Source: Pedobacter lusitanus (GTDB taxonomy: Bacteria; Bacteroidota; Bacteroidia; Sphingobacteriales; Sphingobacteriaceae). Taken from it: a DNA stretch of 64,000 bases. Below, in pieces: positions 1-8,668 of this stretch. The DNA lies in NCBI RefSeq assembly GCF_040026395.1, contig NZ_CP157278.1:4278001-4342000 (forward strand), in the 5' to 3' direction. A program made the position numbers and the translations under genes. The notes beneath the pieces are model-generated. The model did not search any database. It saw only the letters and a list, made by a program, of their open reading frames with translations, and was not told where the DNA came from. The stretch's first letter is position 1. Each line of letters starts with the position of its first letter.

Positions 1-19
1 GATGTTCTGCCCGGACAAC

Positions 20-1120
20 TTACATCGTCAGTACAGCCTTAATGGTATCTCCATGCAGACCATCTTCAATAGCTTTGTTCACTTCTGCCAATGGGTAAAA
101 TGACATCATTTTATCTACCGGAAACTTCCCGTCAAGGAAAAACTGTACCAGGCGCGGAAGAAAAACATCGGGATTACAATCTCCCATCACACTGCCCATC
201 ATTGTTCTGCCTCTGACCAGACCAAAGGAATCTACTTCTATGTCCGTGCCCTGAGGCAACAGGCCGGTAATGATACAGATCCCTTTTTCTCTGATGACTT
301 CCATTGCGGTATGCATTACTTTTTTAACTCCGGATGATTCAAATGAGTAATGTGCCCCGCGGCCATCAGTCAGGTCTTTAATCATCTCCACAGGAGATTC
401 TTTACTTACATTAATGGTATGCGTAGCACCCATTTCACGGGCGAGTTCAAGTCTTCCTTCATTAATATCTACGGCAATAATCATAGAACAGCCTGCAATT
501 TTTGCAGCCATTAATGCACTCAGGCCAACAGCTCCGGTACCAAATATGACTATACTGGTTCCTGCTTCTGGTCTCAGGGTATTGAGAATTGCCCCTGATC
601 CGGTCATAATCCCACATCCAAACGGAGCCAGGTATTTCAGATCGGCCTCCTGAGGTACTTTAATCACACTGCTCTGGTCGGCCACGCAATGTGTAGCATG
701 GGAAGACTGGGAGAAAAAATGACTGTGTACCTCTTTACCATAGCTGTCATGTAAACTTACACTGCCGTCAAGCCTGCTTCCTCCAAAATTTCTGGGCATA
801 TGGGTAAAACAGTAGGGAGTAAGTGCTTTACGGCACATTTCGCATTCACCACAGGAACCTACACTCAGGATTACATGGTCTCCCGGCTTTACCTTGGTTA
901 CTTTACTCCCTACTTTTTCAACTATGCCGGCACCTTCGTGTCCTAAAACTATGGGCATAGGCACTGGCAGAAACTGATCTATAACATCTACATCTGTCCG
1001 GCAGATACCGGCTGCTACTATCTTTACCAGAACTTCGTTCTCTCTGGGCTCGTCAAGGGTCAGGGTTTCCAGAGTAAGTGGTTTACCTTTTTCGGTAGCT
1101 ACTGCTGCTGTAATATTCAT
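20..1120 (-). CDS. zinc-dependent alcohol dehydrogenase (MDR family)
   Basis: A 366-residue medium-chain dehydrogenase/reductase, expected to oxidise primary or aromatic alcohols to aldehydes with NAD in the cytoplasm. Visible catalytic zinc ligands are Cys40 and the GHEGAG motif at 60-65, with a third Cys near 169 (FGCG). Structural zinc ligands are Cys90, Cys93, Cys96 and Cys104. The Rossmann motif GTGAVG lies near 194. The pattern resembles aryl-alcohol (XylB-like) dehydrogenases more than short-chain ethanol enzymes, but the substrate cannot be read from sequence. It is a single gene, divergent from the acetyltransferase across a 206-bp spacer. Length is normal and both ends are intact. 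Confidence 0.9.
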   Translation of the reverse strand: MNITAAVATEKGKPLTLETLTLDEPRENEVLVKIVAAGICRTDVDVIDQFLPVPMPIVLGHEGAGIVEKVGSKVTKVKPGDHVILSVGSCGECEMCRKALTPYCFTHMPRNFGGSRLDGSVSLHDSYGKEVHSHFFSQSSHATHCVADQSSVIKVPQEADLKYLAPFGCGIMTGSGAILNTLRPEAGTSIVIFGTGAVGLSALMAAKIAGCSMIIAVDINEGRLELAREMGATHTINVSKESPVEMIKDLTDGRGAHYSFESSGVKKVMHTAMEVIREKGICIITGLLPQGTDIEVDSFGLVRGRTMMGSVMGDCNPDVFLPRLVQFFLDGKFPVDKMMSFYPLAEVNKAIEDGLHGDTIKAVLTM

Positions 1121-1326
1121 GGTATCAATGCTTTTAGTAATTCAAAAATTAATGATACCCAAAATTACGGGGGATAATGTTGCTGGTAAATGGCTAAAAG
1201 TCCGTAACTGTTGTCAATTTGTCTGTTTTGCTATTTGTACTGGTATTATTGTAGCTGTTTTGTGAAATTGATGCTGTTTAATGCTTAAATTAAAACGATT
1301 AGGCTATATTTTACTAGTTTTGAAAT

Positions 1327-1788
1327 ATGGAACAAATTATAATCAGAAAAGCGGCCCTCAGTGATCTGGATATACTTCTTCAATTTGAACAGGGGGTGGT
1401 AGAGGCTGAACGCCCTTTTAATCCTACATTGAATATTACAGGGGTTAATTACTATAATATTTATGAATTAATTACTGCGCCGCATATAGAAATGCTTGTT
1501 GCGGTATCGGGTGATGAAGTGGTCGGATCGGGTTATGCACGTATCGAAAATGCAAAACCTTATCTTAAATTTGATCGTTATGCCTATTTAGGTTTTATGT
1601 ATGTTGCGCCCTCGCATCGCGGAAAAGGAGTTAACAAGGCAATTCTTGCAGGGCTGACAAGCTGGTCTAAAGCACAGGGAATTACTGAACTGAGACTGGA
1701 AGTTTATCTGGAGAATGATATTGCTGTTAAAGCCTATGAAAAAGCTGGTTTTACAAAACTTTATGCCCAGATGAGAAGGGAGATTTAA
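1327..1788 (+). CDS. GNAT family N-acetyltransferase
   Basis: A 153-residue single-domain GNAT acetyltransferase, expected to transfer an acetyl group from acetyl-CoA to an amine. The acetyl-CoA loop is visible as HRGKGV after the strand LGFMYVAP near residue 100. The C-terminal half carries the usual strand and helix around NDIAVKAYEKAGF, typical of RimI-like enzymes. The substrate is not predictable. A TAGTTTTG element (1315-1322) ends 4 nt before the ATG, so the transcript may be nearly leaderless. The next gene follows 34 nt downstream on the same strand and may be co-transcribed. Confidence 0.88.
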   Translation: MEQIIIRKAALSDLDILLQFEQGVVEAERPFNPTLNITGVNYYNIYELITAPHIEMLVAVSGDEVVGSGYARIENAKPYLKFDRYAYLGFMYVAPSHRGKGVNKAILAGLTSWSKAQGITELRLEVYLENDIAVKAYEKAGFTKLYAQMRREI

Positions 1789-1822
1789 GCACATACCTGA
1801 CCTTTGAAAATATACCTTAATT

Positions 1823-2620
1823 ATGAAATTATCTTTAGTTGCCGTTGCTTTATTAATTCTCTCAGCCGGATGTAATCAGCAAAATGAAAAAACCAGGAAC
1901 TATGTGCCAAGGGTTTTAACACAGAATGAAGTCTTTAACGATTTTCCAAAGGATGCATCGGACTCTATTTCTGTCGTAAAAATCAGTGAACCGGGAGAGG
2001 AACCGGTTCTGGTGGTGAAATTCAGAGACAGTACGGTTCATATACAGGATAAAATGACTGATACCGGTGGGGGACTATATAAGTTTAAATCTTCGGGTGT
2101 TCAGTTTACCAATAAACAAAAAACATGTTTACTGGTTGAGCTTGCTGACAGCTCAGGTTTGACGCCGCGCCCGTTTCTGATCGCAACGCATAATGGCAAA
2201 CTGGAAGTAATCAGTTTATATCGCCCGTCAAATGGAAAAGATGATAAGAAATATACGACCGGGATCAATAAAATGGGGGCAACCGGATACCTGGTTAATA
2301 ATGATTTTTTTATCACCAACGTAACTTCTAAAGCTTACGTGATTAAAAGACAGCATCCTGATGAAAGGATTCAGGGACAGGTTTTACTGTTAACTCCTGA
2401 TAAGCAGACTATCATCTTTGCAGTTAAAGACTTTTTATACCAGGTACATTACCGGACCAATGAAGATCTGAATGAGCCTATCGCGCCAGGCAGTCCTAAA
2501 GAAATGGGTGCAGTTTATAAATGGATCACAGCGAATTACAGCTTCAGGAAAAATAAAAATGGGGTTACCTTTCTGCGCTATAATGACGATAACAGGATTG
2601 TGGATATGAGACGCAAATAA
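1823..2620 (+). CDS. hypothetical lipoprotein
   Basis: A 265-residue protein of unrecognised family. The N-terminus is a lipoprotein signal with a lipobox LSAGC ending at Cys17, so the mature protein should be membrane anchored and face the periplasm or outer membrane. The rest is soluble, strand-rich and lysine-rich, with no catalytic motif I can name. It follows the acetyltransferase on the same strand and ends just before a hairpin terminator. No function is proposed. Confidence 0.75.
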   Translation: MKLSLVAVALLILSAGCNQQNEKTRNYVPRVLTQNEVFNDFPKDASDSISVVKISEPGEEPVLVVKFRDSTVHIQDKMTDTGGGLYKFKSSGVQFTNKQKTCLLVELADSSGLTPRPFLIATHNGKLEVISLYRPSNGKDDKKYTTGINKMGATGYLVNNDFFITNVTSKAYVIKRQHPDERIQGQVLLLTPDKQTIIFAVKDFLYQVHYRTNEDLNEPIAPGSPKEMGAVYKWITANYSFRKNKNGVTFLRYNDDNRIVDMRRK

Positions 2621-2629
2621 AATAATATC

Positions 2630-2653
2630 AAAGGGCAGCCTGAGCTGCCCTTT
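2630..2653. terminator. hairpin between convergent genes
   Basis: Perfect 10-bp stem AAAGGGCAGC/GCTGCCCTTT with a CTGA loop. It lies between the stop codons of the lipoprotein gene (2620) and the convergent oxidoreductase (2685), so it may serve both. The U-tract is weak on both strands. Confidence 0.7.
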
Positions 2654-2684
2654 GCTGTTGTAAACTATCTCACGCAGCTGAAAT

Positions 2685-3806
2685 TTAAACTCTGGAAGCA
2701 ATAAACTGCTCGCATAGCCCAAAAGACAAAGTCATACCGTTACCACCCAAACCATTGATAATGGTTACTCCGGGTGTGGCTTCTGTAATAAACTCTGTTG
2801 CTCCGTTAGTCATTTTAGGATAGATACCATGCCACGACTGCAGCATCTTCCAGTCCTTGAAATCTGCAAAGGTATGCAGGTAATCTATGATCATACTATT
2901 GATAAATTCTTTGTCAAAAGGATCGTGAACCAATCCATATTCATGGGAGTCTCCAATAGTCAGTTCACCGCTTCCGTTCTGTGAAACCATCACATGTATA
3001 CCCCAGTTTAATTGGGTTGCATATTGCGCTTCATATCTTTTTCTCAATGCAGGCAAAGAGGCTGCAGCCTGGAAACCCGGATAATGAATCATGGATAAAC
3101 CACCGCATAAGGATGGGCCTATACGCCATTCATCCGGCTGAGTAACCAGACGCATCATTTGTAATTTGCATTTGGTAATGTCAGTAGCCGCAAATAATTC
3201 AGGATACAGTGTTTCAAAGTCTGCACCACTGCAGACAAAGATTTCCTCTGCTTCCCAGCTCTGGTTTCCGGACATCACTTTTGGATGTTCAATCCGGCTG
3301 ATTGCTGTATTCCAGTGAAAGATTATTCCATATTTTTCGGCCAGATAAGCAGCTACCTGCGCAACGGCAACTCTGGATTCTATGATCATCTCTTCACCGC
3401 TCCATAAGGCACCTTTCAGGCCAGTGGTATTGATAGCAGGAGACTTCTCCAGGGCCTGTTCAGGGCTTAGCAGACTGCAATTGCGATGCTGACGGTTAAT
3501 GTCTGCATATTCTGTCATGACCTGCAGTTCATCATCATGATAGGCTATATGTAAAGAACCTACCTCGTCATGCCAGATTTTAGCTTCTGTGCAGATTTCT
3601 TTCCAGATACTTCTGGATAACATGGCTCTCTCGAACATCGGACCTGTAGCCTGTCCGATAGGCCAGACCATACCAAAATTTCGTATAGATGCACCAACGG
3701 CACGTTCATTTCTTTCAATAATGGTGACCTGATAACCTCTGATGGCTAATGCACGTGCGGTAGCTAAACCTACGATGCCTGCGCCTATTACTATTGCTTT
3801 CTTCAT
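2685..3806 (-). CDS. TIGR03364-type FAD-dependent oxidoreductase
   Basis: A 373-residue D-amino-acid-oxidase-fold flavoprotein. The N-terminal FAD-binding motif GAGIVG lies at 8-13, followed by the acidic strand end IIERNE. A C-terminal motif near GLGGNGMTLSFG closes the FAD site. The sequence matches my memory of family TIGR03364, which is often encoded with phosphonate genes and probably oxidises an amine. It overlaps the upstream DUF5690 transporter gene by 4 nt, so the two are translationally coupled. The operon begins with a remnant of a phosphonatase-like hydrolase, which fits a phosphonate or aminophosphonate role by inference. Confidence 0.8.
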   Translation of the reverse strand: MKKAIVIGAGIVGLATARALAIRGYQVTIIERNERAVGASIRNFGMVWPIGQATGPMFERAMLSRSIWKEICTEAKIWHDEVGSLHIAYHDDELQVMTEYADINRQHRNCSLLSPEQALEKSPAINTTGLKGALWSGEEMIIESRVAVAQVAAYLAEKYGIIFHWNTAISRIEHPKVMSGNQSWEAEEIFVCSGADFETLYPELFAATDITKCKLQMMRLVTQPDEWRIGPSLCGGLSMIHYPGFQAAASLPALRKRYEAQYATQLNWGIHVMVSQNGSGELTIGDSHEYGLVHDPFDKEFINSMIIDYLHTFADFKDWKMLQSWHGIYPKMTNGATEFITEATPGVTIINGLGGNGMTLSFGLCEQFIASRV

Positions 3807-5134
3807 AACGATATGATATTGAACTGCTGATTCTGTTCTTCAGCTTTTTTTTCCTTTTTGCGGTTTTTCTGGGCGGTCTGCAGAAAATAGATCAGTGATA
3901 ATACACCGCTGATTACACCTACTATTGCAACAAGCATGATGCCTTCTTTGAAAAAATTGCCCCAGCTGATATTGGGTTTGCCCAGTTCTTTGATAACCAG
4001 AATGCTTACGCTTGCCAGATAACCTGCAGCATCGGCAACATACATAATGAAACCGGCATTACTGCGGTACTTGAAAGAGGCAATCATCCTTTCAAAAAAT
4101 ATGGCATTATAGGGTACGTAAGCAAGATAAAGACCTAATCCTGCGGCTGTCATCCAGGCAATAGGACTGATCATTTTATGCTCAAACAGATAAGTAGACA
4201 TGCCGACAAGCAGACATCCTCCGATAATAAATAAATGTATAATGCTGAAGGCTTTGATGTTTTTCTTCACCAGGATCAGCAGACTCATCGCCACCAGGAC
4301 AACCACAGAAATAAACAGATCAATATGGGTATAGATATTATTGCTTTTTACGCCCAGATCTGCCCAGATTTCCACTTCAAAATTATCTCTGACATCCCGC
4401 ATAATCGTTAGTAATACGTAGATGATCAGCGTGAGCACTATGCCGGGTAAAAAGCGGATCAGAAAATTCTTTCTTTCCTGTGCATTCATAGGGGCACGTT
4501 CTACTCTTAGCTTTTTATCTTCCTCGGTAGGCGGAGGCATAAGTTCTAAACAGAAAACAAACAGTAAAAGAGGAATTACAAATATCGCCCCCGTTACAAA
4601 AGGCATATGGTATTCATTGACATGGAATACGGTCAACAGATTGCGGCCAACAGTTTTGACAAAACCTGAGGCAAATATTAAACTGATGGACATTACGGCG
4701 GTCATAAATTCTGTAGACTTACGGCCTTCCAGATAACCGAATACCAATCCCCAGATCATACCCAGCGGGAAACCGTTAATAAACAGAAACGCAATATTCC
4801 AGGGAGCCGGAACCAGTGCAAACCCCAATAGGGCCAGCCAGGAGATACCGATCAGCATCAGAATGCTTTTACCCCGGTTATTCCCCCTGATCTCAGAAAT
4901 AAAACGGATACCATAAAACTTACTTAGCATATAACCCATAACCTGGGCAATAACTAACCAGACTTTATAGTCAACATGTAAATACTGATGATCAATAAAG
5001 GTACCTGCAGCAAATGCTTTACGGAAAGAATACATAGCAGTATAGGTTCCAAAAGCAGCAAGGGCAGCCAGTATAGAGATTACAGCATAAGGTAAGGTAG
5101 CGACTTTTGCACGCAGGTGATCCATTATTTTCAT
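3803..5134 (-). CDS. DUF5690 family MFS-like membrane protein
   Basis: A 443-residue polytopic inner-membrane protein with about 11-12 hydrophobic segments and a charged C-terminal tail (KNRKKEKKAEEQNQQ). It resembles the DUF5690 family, an MFS-like group found in Bacteroidota. The motif MYSFRKAFAAGTF near the first membrane segment is typical of that family. Its place between a phosphonatase-type remnant and a TIGR03364 oxidoreductase suggests it imports their substrate. The start ATG is 1 nt beyond the stop codon of the upstream remnant, so translation was probably coupled to that gene when it was intact. Confidence 0.8.
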   Translation of the reverse strand: MKIMDHLRAKVATLPYAVISILAALAAFGTYTAMYSFRKAFAAGTFIDHQYLHVDYKVWLVIAQVMGYMLSKFYGIRFISEIRGNNRGKSILMLIGISWLALLGFALVPAPWNIAFLFINGFPLGMIWGLVFGYLEGRKSTEFMTAVMSISLIFASGFVKTVGRNLLTVFHVNEYHMPFVTGAIFVIPLLLFVFCLELMPPPTEEDKKLRVERAPMNAQERKNFLIRFLPGIVLTLIIYVLLTIMRDVRDNFEVEIWADLGVKSNNIYTHIDLFISVVVLVAMSLLILVKKNIKAFSIIHLFIIGGCLLVGMSTYLFEHKMISPIAWMTAAGLGLYLAYVPYNAIFFERMIASFKYRSNAGFIMYVADAAGYLASVSILVIKELGKPNISWGNFFKEGIMLVAIVGVISGVLSLIYFLQTAQKNRKKEKKAEEQNQQFNIISL

Positions 5135-5135
5135 C

Positions 5136-5291
5136 TTATGTATTTATAAGTGTATGATTATTACTAATGAACTGCGGTTTGATGACCGGAGATTCCTCAC
5201 CAGGCATTTGCAGAAGTGCTTTGCGGACTTCATGATTGTCTTTAATTGTTGTACCGGCTATATCAAATACTGCAAGTTTAATGAGGCTCAT
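5136..5291 (-). pseudogene. remnant of a phosphonatase-like HAD hydrolase
   Basis: A 51-codon ORF beginning MSLIKLAVFDIAGTTIKD. This is HAD motif I in the DxAGT form characteristic of phosphonoacetaldehyde hydrolase-like proteins (TIGR03351 type), which are normally above 200 residues. Only motif I and a short helix remain. After KALLQ the sequence runs into an unrelated or C-terminal-like tail and a stop, so HAD motifs II-IV are gone. The simplest explanation is an internal deletion. It sits 1 nt upstream of DUF5690 and completes the hydrolase/transporter/oxidoreductase trio I know from related genomes. Too short to be an active enzyme. Confidence 0.75.
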
Positions 5292-5306
5292 ATCTGCTTA
5301 TCTTTT

Positions 5307-5342
5307 GTTTAGCAATACTAAACTTTGTTTATTAATATCAAA
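5307..5342 (-). promoter_or_regulatory. promoter with overlapping palindromic operator
   Basis: On the minus strand a TTTG element (plus 5339-5342) is separated by 18 nt from TAGTATTG (plus 5313-5320), close to the Bacteroidota promoter form. The second element lies inside a palindrome GTTTAG-CAATA-CTAAAC at 5307-5323. This arrangement suits a repressor blocking the HAD-remnant/DUF5690/oxidoreductase operon. No regulator gene is adjacent. Confidence 0.45.
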
Positions 5343-5401
5343 TGACCTCAATGTTAAGCTTTGGTAAACAATTGATTCAGAAATTTAGTTAAATTTAGGC
5401 C

Positions 5402-6799
5402 ATGCAAATTGTAACTCTTTTATGGCTTAAGTCTCTCGATGTTTTTAATAATGTTCCTGATGATCAGTTACAATGGTTTCTGGATAACAGTGAGAATCAA
5501 TTGCTGCAGGATGGCGATTATCTGACTGAACCGGGCGATCCGATTGCTGGTCCTCATATCTTAATTGCTGGCAAAATGAGTCTTCATCTATTCCAGAATG
5601 GCTCGAAACGTGAATTTGTCATGTTTACAAAAGGAGATATCTCGGGTTATCTGCCTTATTCAAGAGGAAAGATTTCCGGAGGTTATGCACAGGCCATTGG
5701 TGAAGTACAGTTACTGAGTTTCAAAACGGAAAGAATTCAGGAAATGATTAAAAATCATTTTGAACTGACGCAGTCACTGGTTCATGTAATGAGTAACCGG
5801 GTCCGGGAATTTACCGCCATGCAGCAGCAGAATGAGAAAATGCTGGCCCTGGGTAAACTGAGTGCCGGACTGGCTCATGAACTGAATAATCCCGCCTCGG
5901 CTATAGTGCGCGATTCTATTTCACTGAAAGAGCATTTAAGACTGGGGCCTGAGGTTTTTAAAAAAGTGGCTGCTATTACAATTGCTGAAGAACAGATAGA
6001 CAAATTAAATGAAGTGCTGTTTGGAATACTGGGCGCTAAGGAACAACCTCTTTTATCTCTGAAACAGCGGATAGCACTCGAAGATGAGATTGCTGACTGG
6101 TTTGAAGAGAAAAATGTAGAGAACAGTTTTGCCATTGCAGAGAGTTTTGTGGATTTTAATTTTAGTGTTGCTGATCTGGAGGCCTGTGCAGCACCTGTTC
6201 CTGAGCATCTGTCACCGGTTTTCAACTGGATCAGTAATTTGCTGGTTACAGAGCGTATGGTAGAAGATATTCAGGAGTCTTCCAAAAGAATTGCCGACCT
6301 GGTCAATTCTGTAAAAACATTTACACATATGGATAGGGGCATGGATAAGGAATATGCTGATATTCATATAGGTATCCGTAATACACTCACCATGTTAGGT
6401 CATAAAATAAGAAAGGGAAATATTATAGTAGTGGAAGATTATGACGAAACTCTTCCGCATATCAAAGGGATGATTGGTGAGCTTAACCAGGTCTGGACTA
6501 ACCTGATTGACAATGCAATTGATGCGATGGAACCGGCACTTAAAGGTACTTTAACTTTGAAAACGGAAAAGGACAGGGAATTTGTAAATGTCTCTGTGAT
6601 TGATGACGGACCGGGCATTCCGGCAGACATACTTTCCAATATCTTTGACCCGTTTTTTACAACTAAACCTATGGGTAAAGGGACAGGAATGGGGCTTGAG
6701 GTTGTTCATAGAATTATTCATCAGCATAATGGTAATGTCAAGGTGAAATCTGTACCCGGCCGGACAGAGTTTACAGTCTGTTTCCCACTCGACGCTTAA
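5402..6799 (+). CDS. cyclic-nucleotide-domain sensor histidine kinase
   Basis: A 465-residue soluble kinase. Residues about 10-140 form a Crp-like cyclic nucleotide-binding domain. The dimerisation helix carries His159 in GLAHELNNPASA. The ATPase domain shows the N box (NLIDNAID), G1 (DDGPGIP), F box (FDPFFTTK) and G2 (GKGTGMGLEV). No membrane segment or signal peptide is seen, so it is probably cytoplasmic. It is followed after 29 nt by a receiver-domain fusion that is almost certainly its partner. The HELNNP form of the H box is typical of kinases with long insertions between the H and N boxes, as here. Confidence 0.9.
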   Translation: MQIVTLLWLKSLDVFNNVPDDQLQWFLDNSENQLLQDGDYLTEPGDPIAGPHILIAGKMSLHLFQNGSKREFVMFTKGDISGYLPYSRGKISGGYAQAIGEVQLLSFKTERIQEMIKNHFELTQSLVHVMSNRVREFTAMQQQNEKMLALGKLSAGLAHELNNPASAIVRDSISLKEHLRLGPEVFKKVAAITIAEEQIDKLNEVLFGILGAKEQPLLSLKQRIALEDEIADWFEEKNVENSFAIAESFVDFNFSVADLEACAAPVPEHLSPVFNWISNLLVTERMVEDIQESSKRIADLVNSVKTFTHMDRGMDKEYADIHIGIRNTLTMLGHKIRKGNIIVVEDYDETLPHIKGMIGELNQVWTNLIDNAIDAMEPALKGTLTLKTEKDREFVNVSVIDDGPGIPADILSNIFDPFFTTKPMGKGTGMGLEVVHRIIHQHNGNVKVKSVPGRTEFTVCFPLDA

Positions 6800-6828
6800 C
6801 GGATGAAAATCTGTTTAACAAATTTTAA

Positions 6829-8502
6829 ATGATTATAAAGATGAACCTACCTATAATTTTCTCTATAGATGACGATCCGCAGGTCCTGCGCTCTATCAGC
6901 CGTGACCTGAAAATAAAATACAGTAAAGAATATAAAATTCTAAGTACATCCTCTGCTCAGGAAGCGCTGGATATGCTGACCGAACTGAAAAACAGTGCCG
7001 ATGTAGTCGCTTTATTTTTATGCGACCAGCGGATGCCGGAGATGGAAGGTGTTGAATTCCTGGAAAAGGCAATGCTGATTTATCCGGATGCCAAGCGTGT
7101 CTTATTAACGGCTTATTCTGACACTGAGGCTGCGATCAAGGCAATCAATGAGGTGAAGCTGGATTATTACCTCATCAAACCCTGGGACCCGCCTGAAGAC
7201 AAGCTTTACCCGGTAATCAATGATCTGCTGGATGACTGGCAGAGTGATTATATCCCGGAATTTAAAGGAATAAGAGTAGTCGGATTTCAGTTTTCTCCTT
7301 TATCACATGTGGTCAAGGATTATCTGGCCAGTAACCTGATCCCTTATCGGTGGATGGATATACAGACTAATCCTGATGCAGCTAATCTTTTGTCAATCAA
7401 TAAGCTGACAAATGATGACCTGCCTATGTTATTACTGGATGACGGCACATTTCTGACCAAGCCTTCTATTAAGGAAATCGCTGCTAAAATAGGGAAGAAC
7501 CCGGAAATTGTTCATGATATGTACGATGTGGTGATTATCGGAGCTGGTCCTGCCGGGCTGGCAGCGGCTGTTTATGGCGCTTCTGAAGGATTAAAAACAT
7601 TGATGATTGAACGTAAAGCTCCGGGAGGGCAGGCCGGAACAAGCTCAAGAATTGAAAATTACCTGGGTTTCCCATCCGGGTTAAGCGGGGCAGACCTGAC
7701 CAGAAGGGCTATTAGTCAGGCGGTACGTTTAGGGGCAGGTTTTTTATCGCCGCAGTCGGTTAGTGATATCAAACAGAAAGATGGTTATAAAACTATCGTA
7801 CTGGAAGACGGACCGGAGATTATCAGCCGGTCGGTTATTATCACCACGGGAGTGGATTACCGGAAACTGGAAGTTAAAGGGGTAGCTGAGCTGACCGGTG
7901 CTGGTATCTATTATGGTGCTGCAACTACGGAAGCTGCTGCCTGCAGGGATAAAAATGTTTATATCATTGGCGGAGGTAATTCGGCAGGTCAGGCAGCAAT
8001 GTATCTGTCTAAATTTGCCTGTAATGTGCATATCGTTATCCGTAAGGACGATCTGACTTCGACCATGTCATCTTATCTCATTGATCAGATTGGTCATACG
8101 CCTAATATTCATGTTTTAGGAAATACCGAAGTCATAGAAGCAAAAGGGGATGGCTGTCTGGAAAAACTGGTGCTGATTAATGTTAAAACCAAAGAAACCA
8201 GGGAAGAAGAAGCTTCGGCATTATATATTTTTATAGGGGCTAAACCTTATACGGACTGGCTGAAGCTGGATATCCTGAAAGATGAAAAGGGTTTTATAGA
8301 AACCGGCCGTGAACTGAGAAATTATGAGAACTTCAAAAAGACATGGAAGCTGAAAAGAGATCCGTTTTTACTGGAAACCAGTTGTGCAGGTATTTTTGCC
8401 GCTGGTGATGTCCGCTCTGGGGCGATGAACCGGGTGGCTTCGGCTGTTGGAGAAGGTTCGATGGCCATTAGTTTTGTACACAAGTATCTGGCAGAGGTTT
8501 AA
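6829..8502 (+). CDS. response regulator/thioredoxin-reductase-like fusion
   Basis: A 557-residue protein with three parts. Residues 8-130 are a receiver domain with Asp14/15, phospho-acceptor Asp66, Thr94 and Lys117. Residues about 147-225 look like a glutaredoxin-fold domain whose CPxC is replaced by SPLS (156-159). Residues 232-557 are a thioredoxin-reductase-like flavoprotein with FAD motif GAGPAG (238-243), NADPH motif GGGNSAGQA (381-389) and a final AAGDVRSGA. The position of the redox CxxC holds AATTEAAAC, so classic thioredoxin reduction is impossible. It follows its likely kinase by 29 nt. The substrate is unknown. ATG at 6841 is an alternative start. Confidence 0.88.
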   Translation: MIIKMNLPIIFSIDDDPQVLRSISRDLKIKYSKEYKILSTSSAQEALDMLTELKNSADVVALFLCDQRMPEMEGVEFLEKAMLIYPDAKRVLLTAYSDTEAAIKAINEVKLDYYLIKPWDPPEDKLYPVINDLLDDWQSDYIPEFKGIRVVGFQFSPLSHVVKDYLASNLIPYRWMDIQTNPDAANLLSINKLTNDDLPMLLLDDGTFLTKPSIKEIAAKIGKNPEIVHDMYDVVIIGAGPAGLAAAVYGASEGLKTLMIERKAPGGQAGTSSRIENYLGFPSGLSGADLTRRAISQAVRLGAGFLSPQSVSDIKQKDGYKTIVLEDGPEIISRSVIITTGVDYRKLEVKGVAELTGAGIYYGAATTEAAACRDKNVYIIGGGNSAGQAAMYLSKFACNVHIVIRKDDLTSTMSSYLIDQIGHTPNIHVLGNTEVIEAKGDGCLEKLVLINVKTKETREEEASALYIFIGAKPYTDWLKLDILKDEKGFIETGRELRNYENFKKTWKLKRDPFLLETSCAGIFAAGDVRSGAMNRVASAVGEGSMAISFVHKYLAEV

Positions 8503-8516
8503 AAACTGCTTCATAA

Positions 8517-8548
8517 AATATCCTGTACCTGTTAGGGTACAGGATATT
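8517..8548 (+). terminator. hairpin terminator after the two-component pair
   Basis: Perfect 13-bp stem AATATCCTGTACC/GGTACAGGATATT with a 6-nt loop, 14 nt after the stop codon of the fusion gene. The U-tract is weak. Confidence 0.65.
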
Positions 8549-8668
8549 AATGCTATAATTTCTTCCGGATGTGATGCTAATGAGGCATGGCTCGCATCCA
8601 GTGTAATTGTTTTCAGATTCATGGTTTTCCGTATGATGAAATTGTTAAATTTGATGGGCAGAGCTGAC

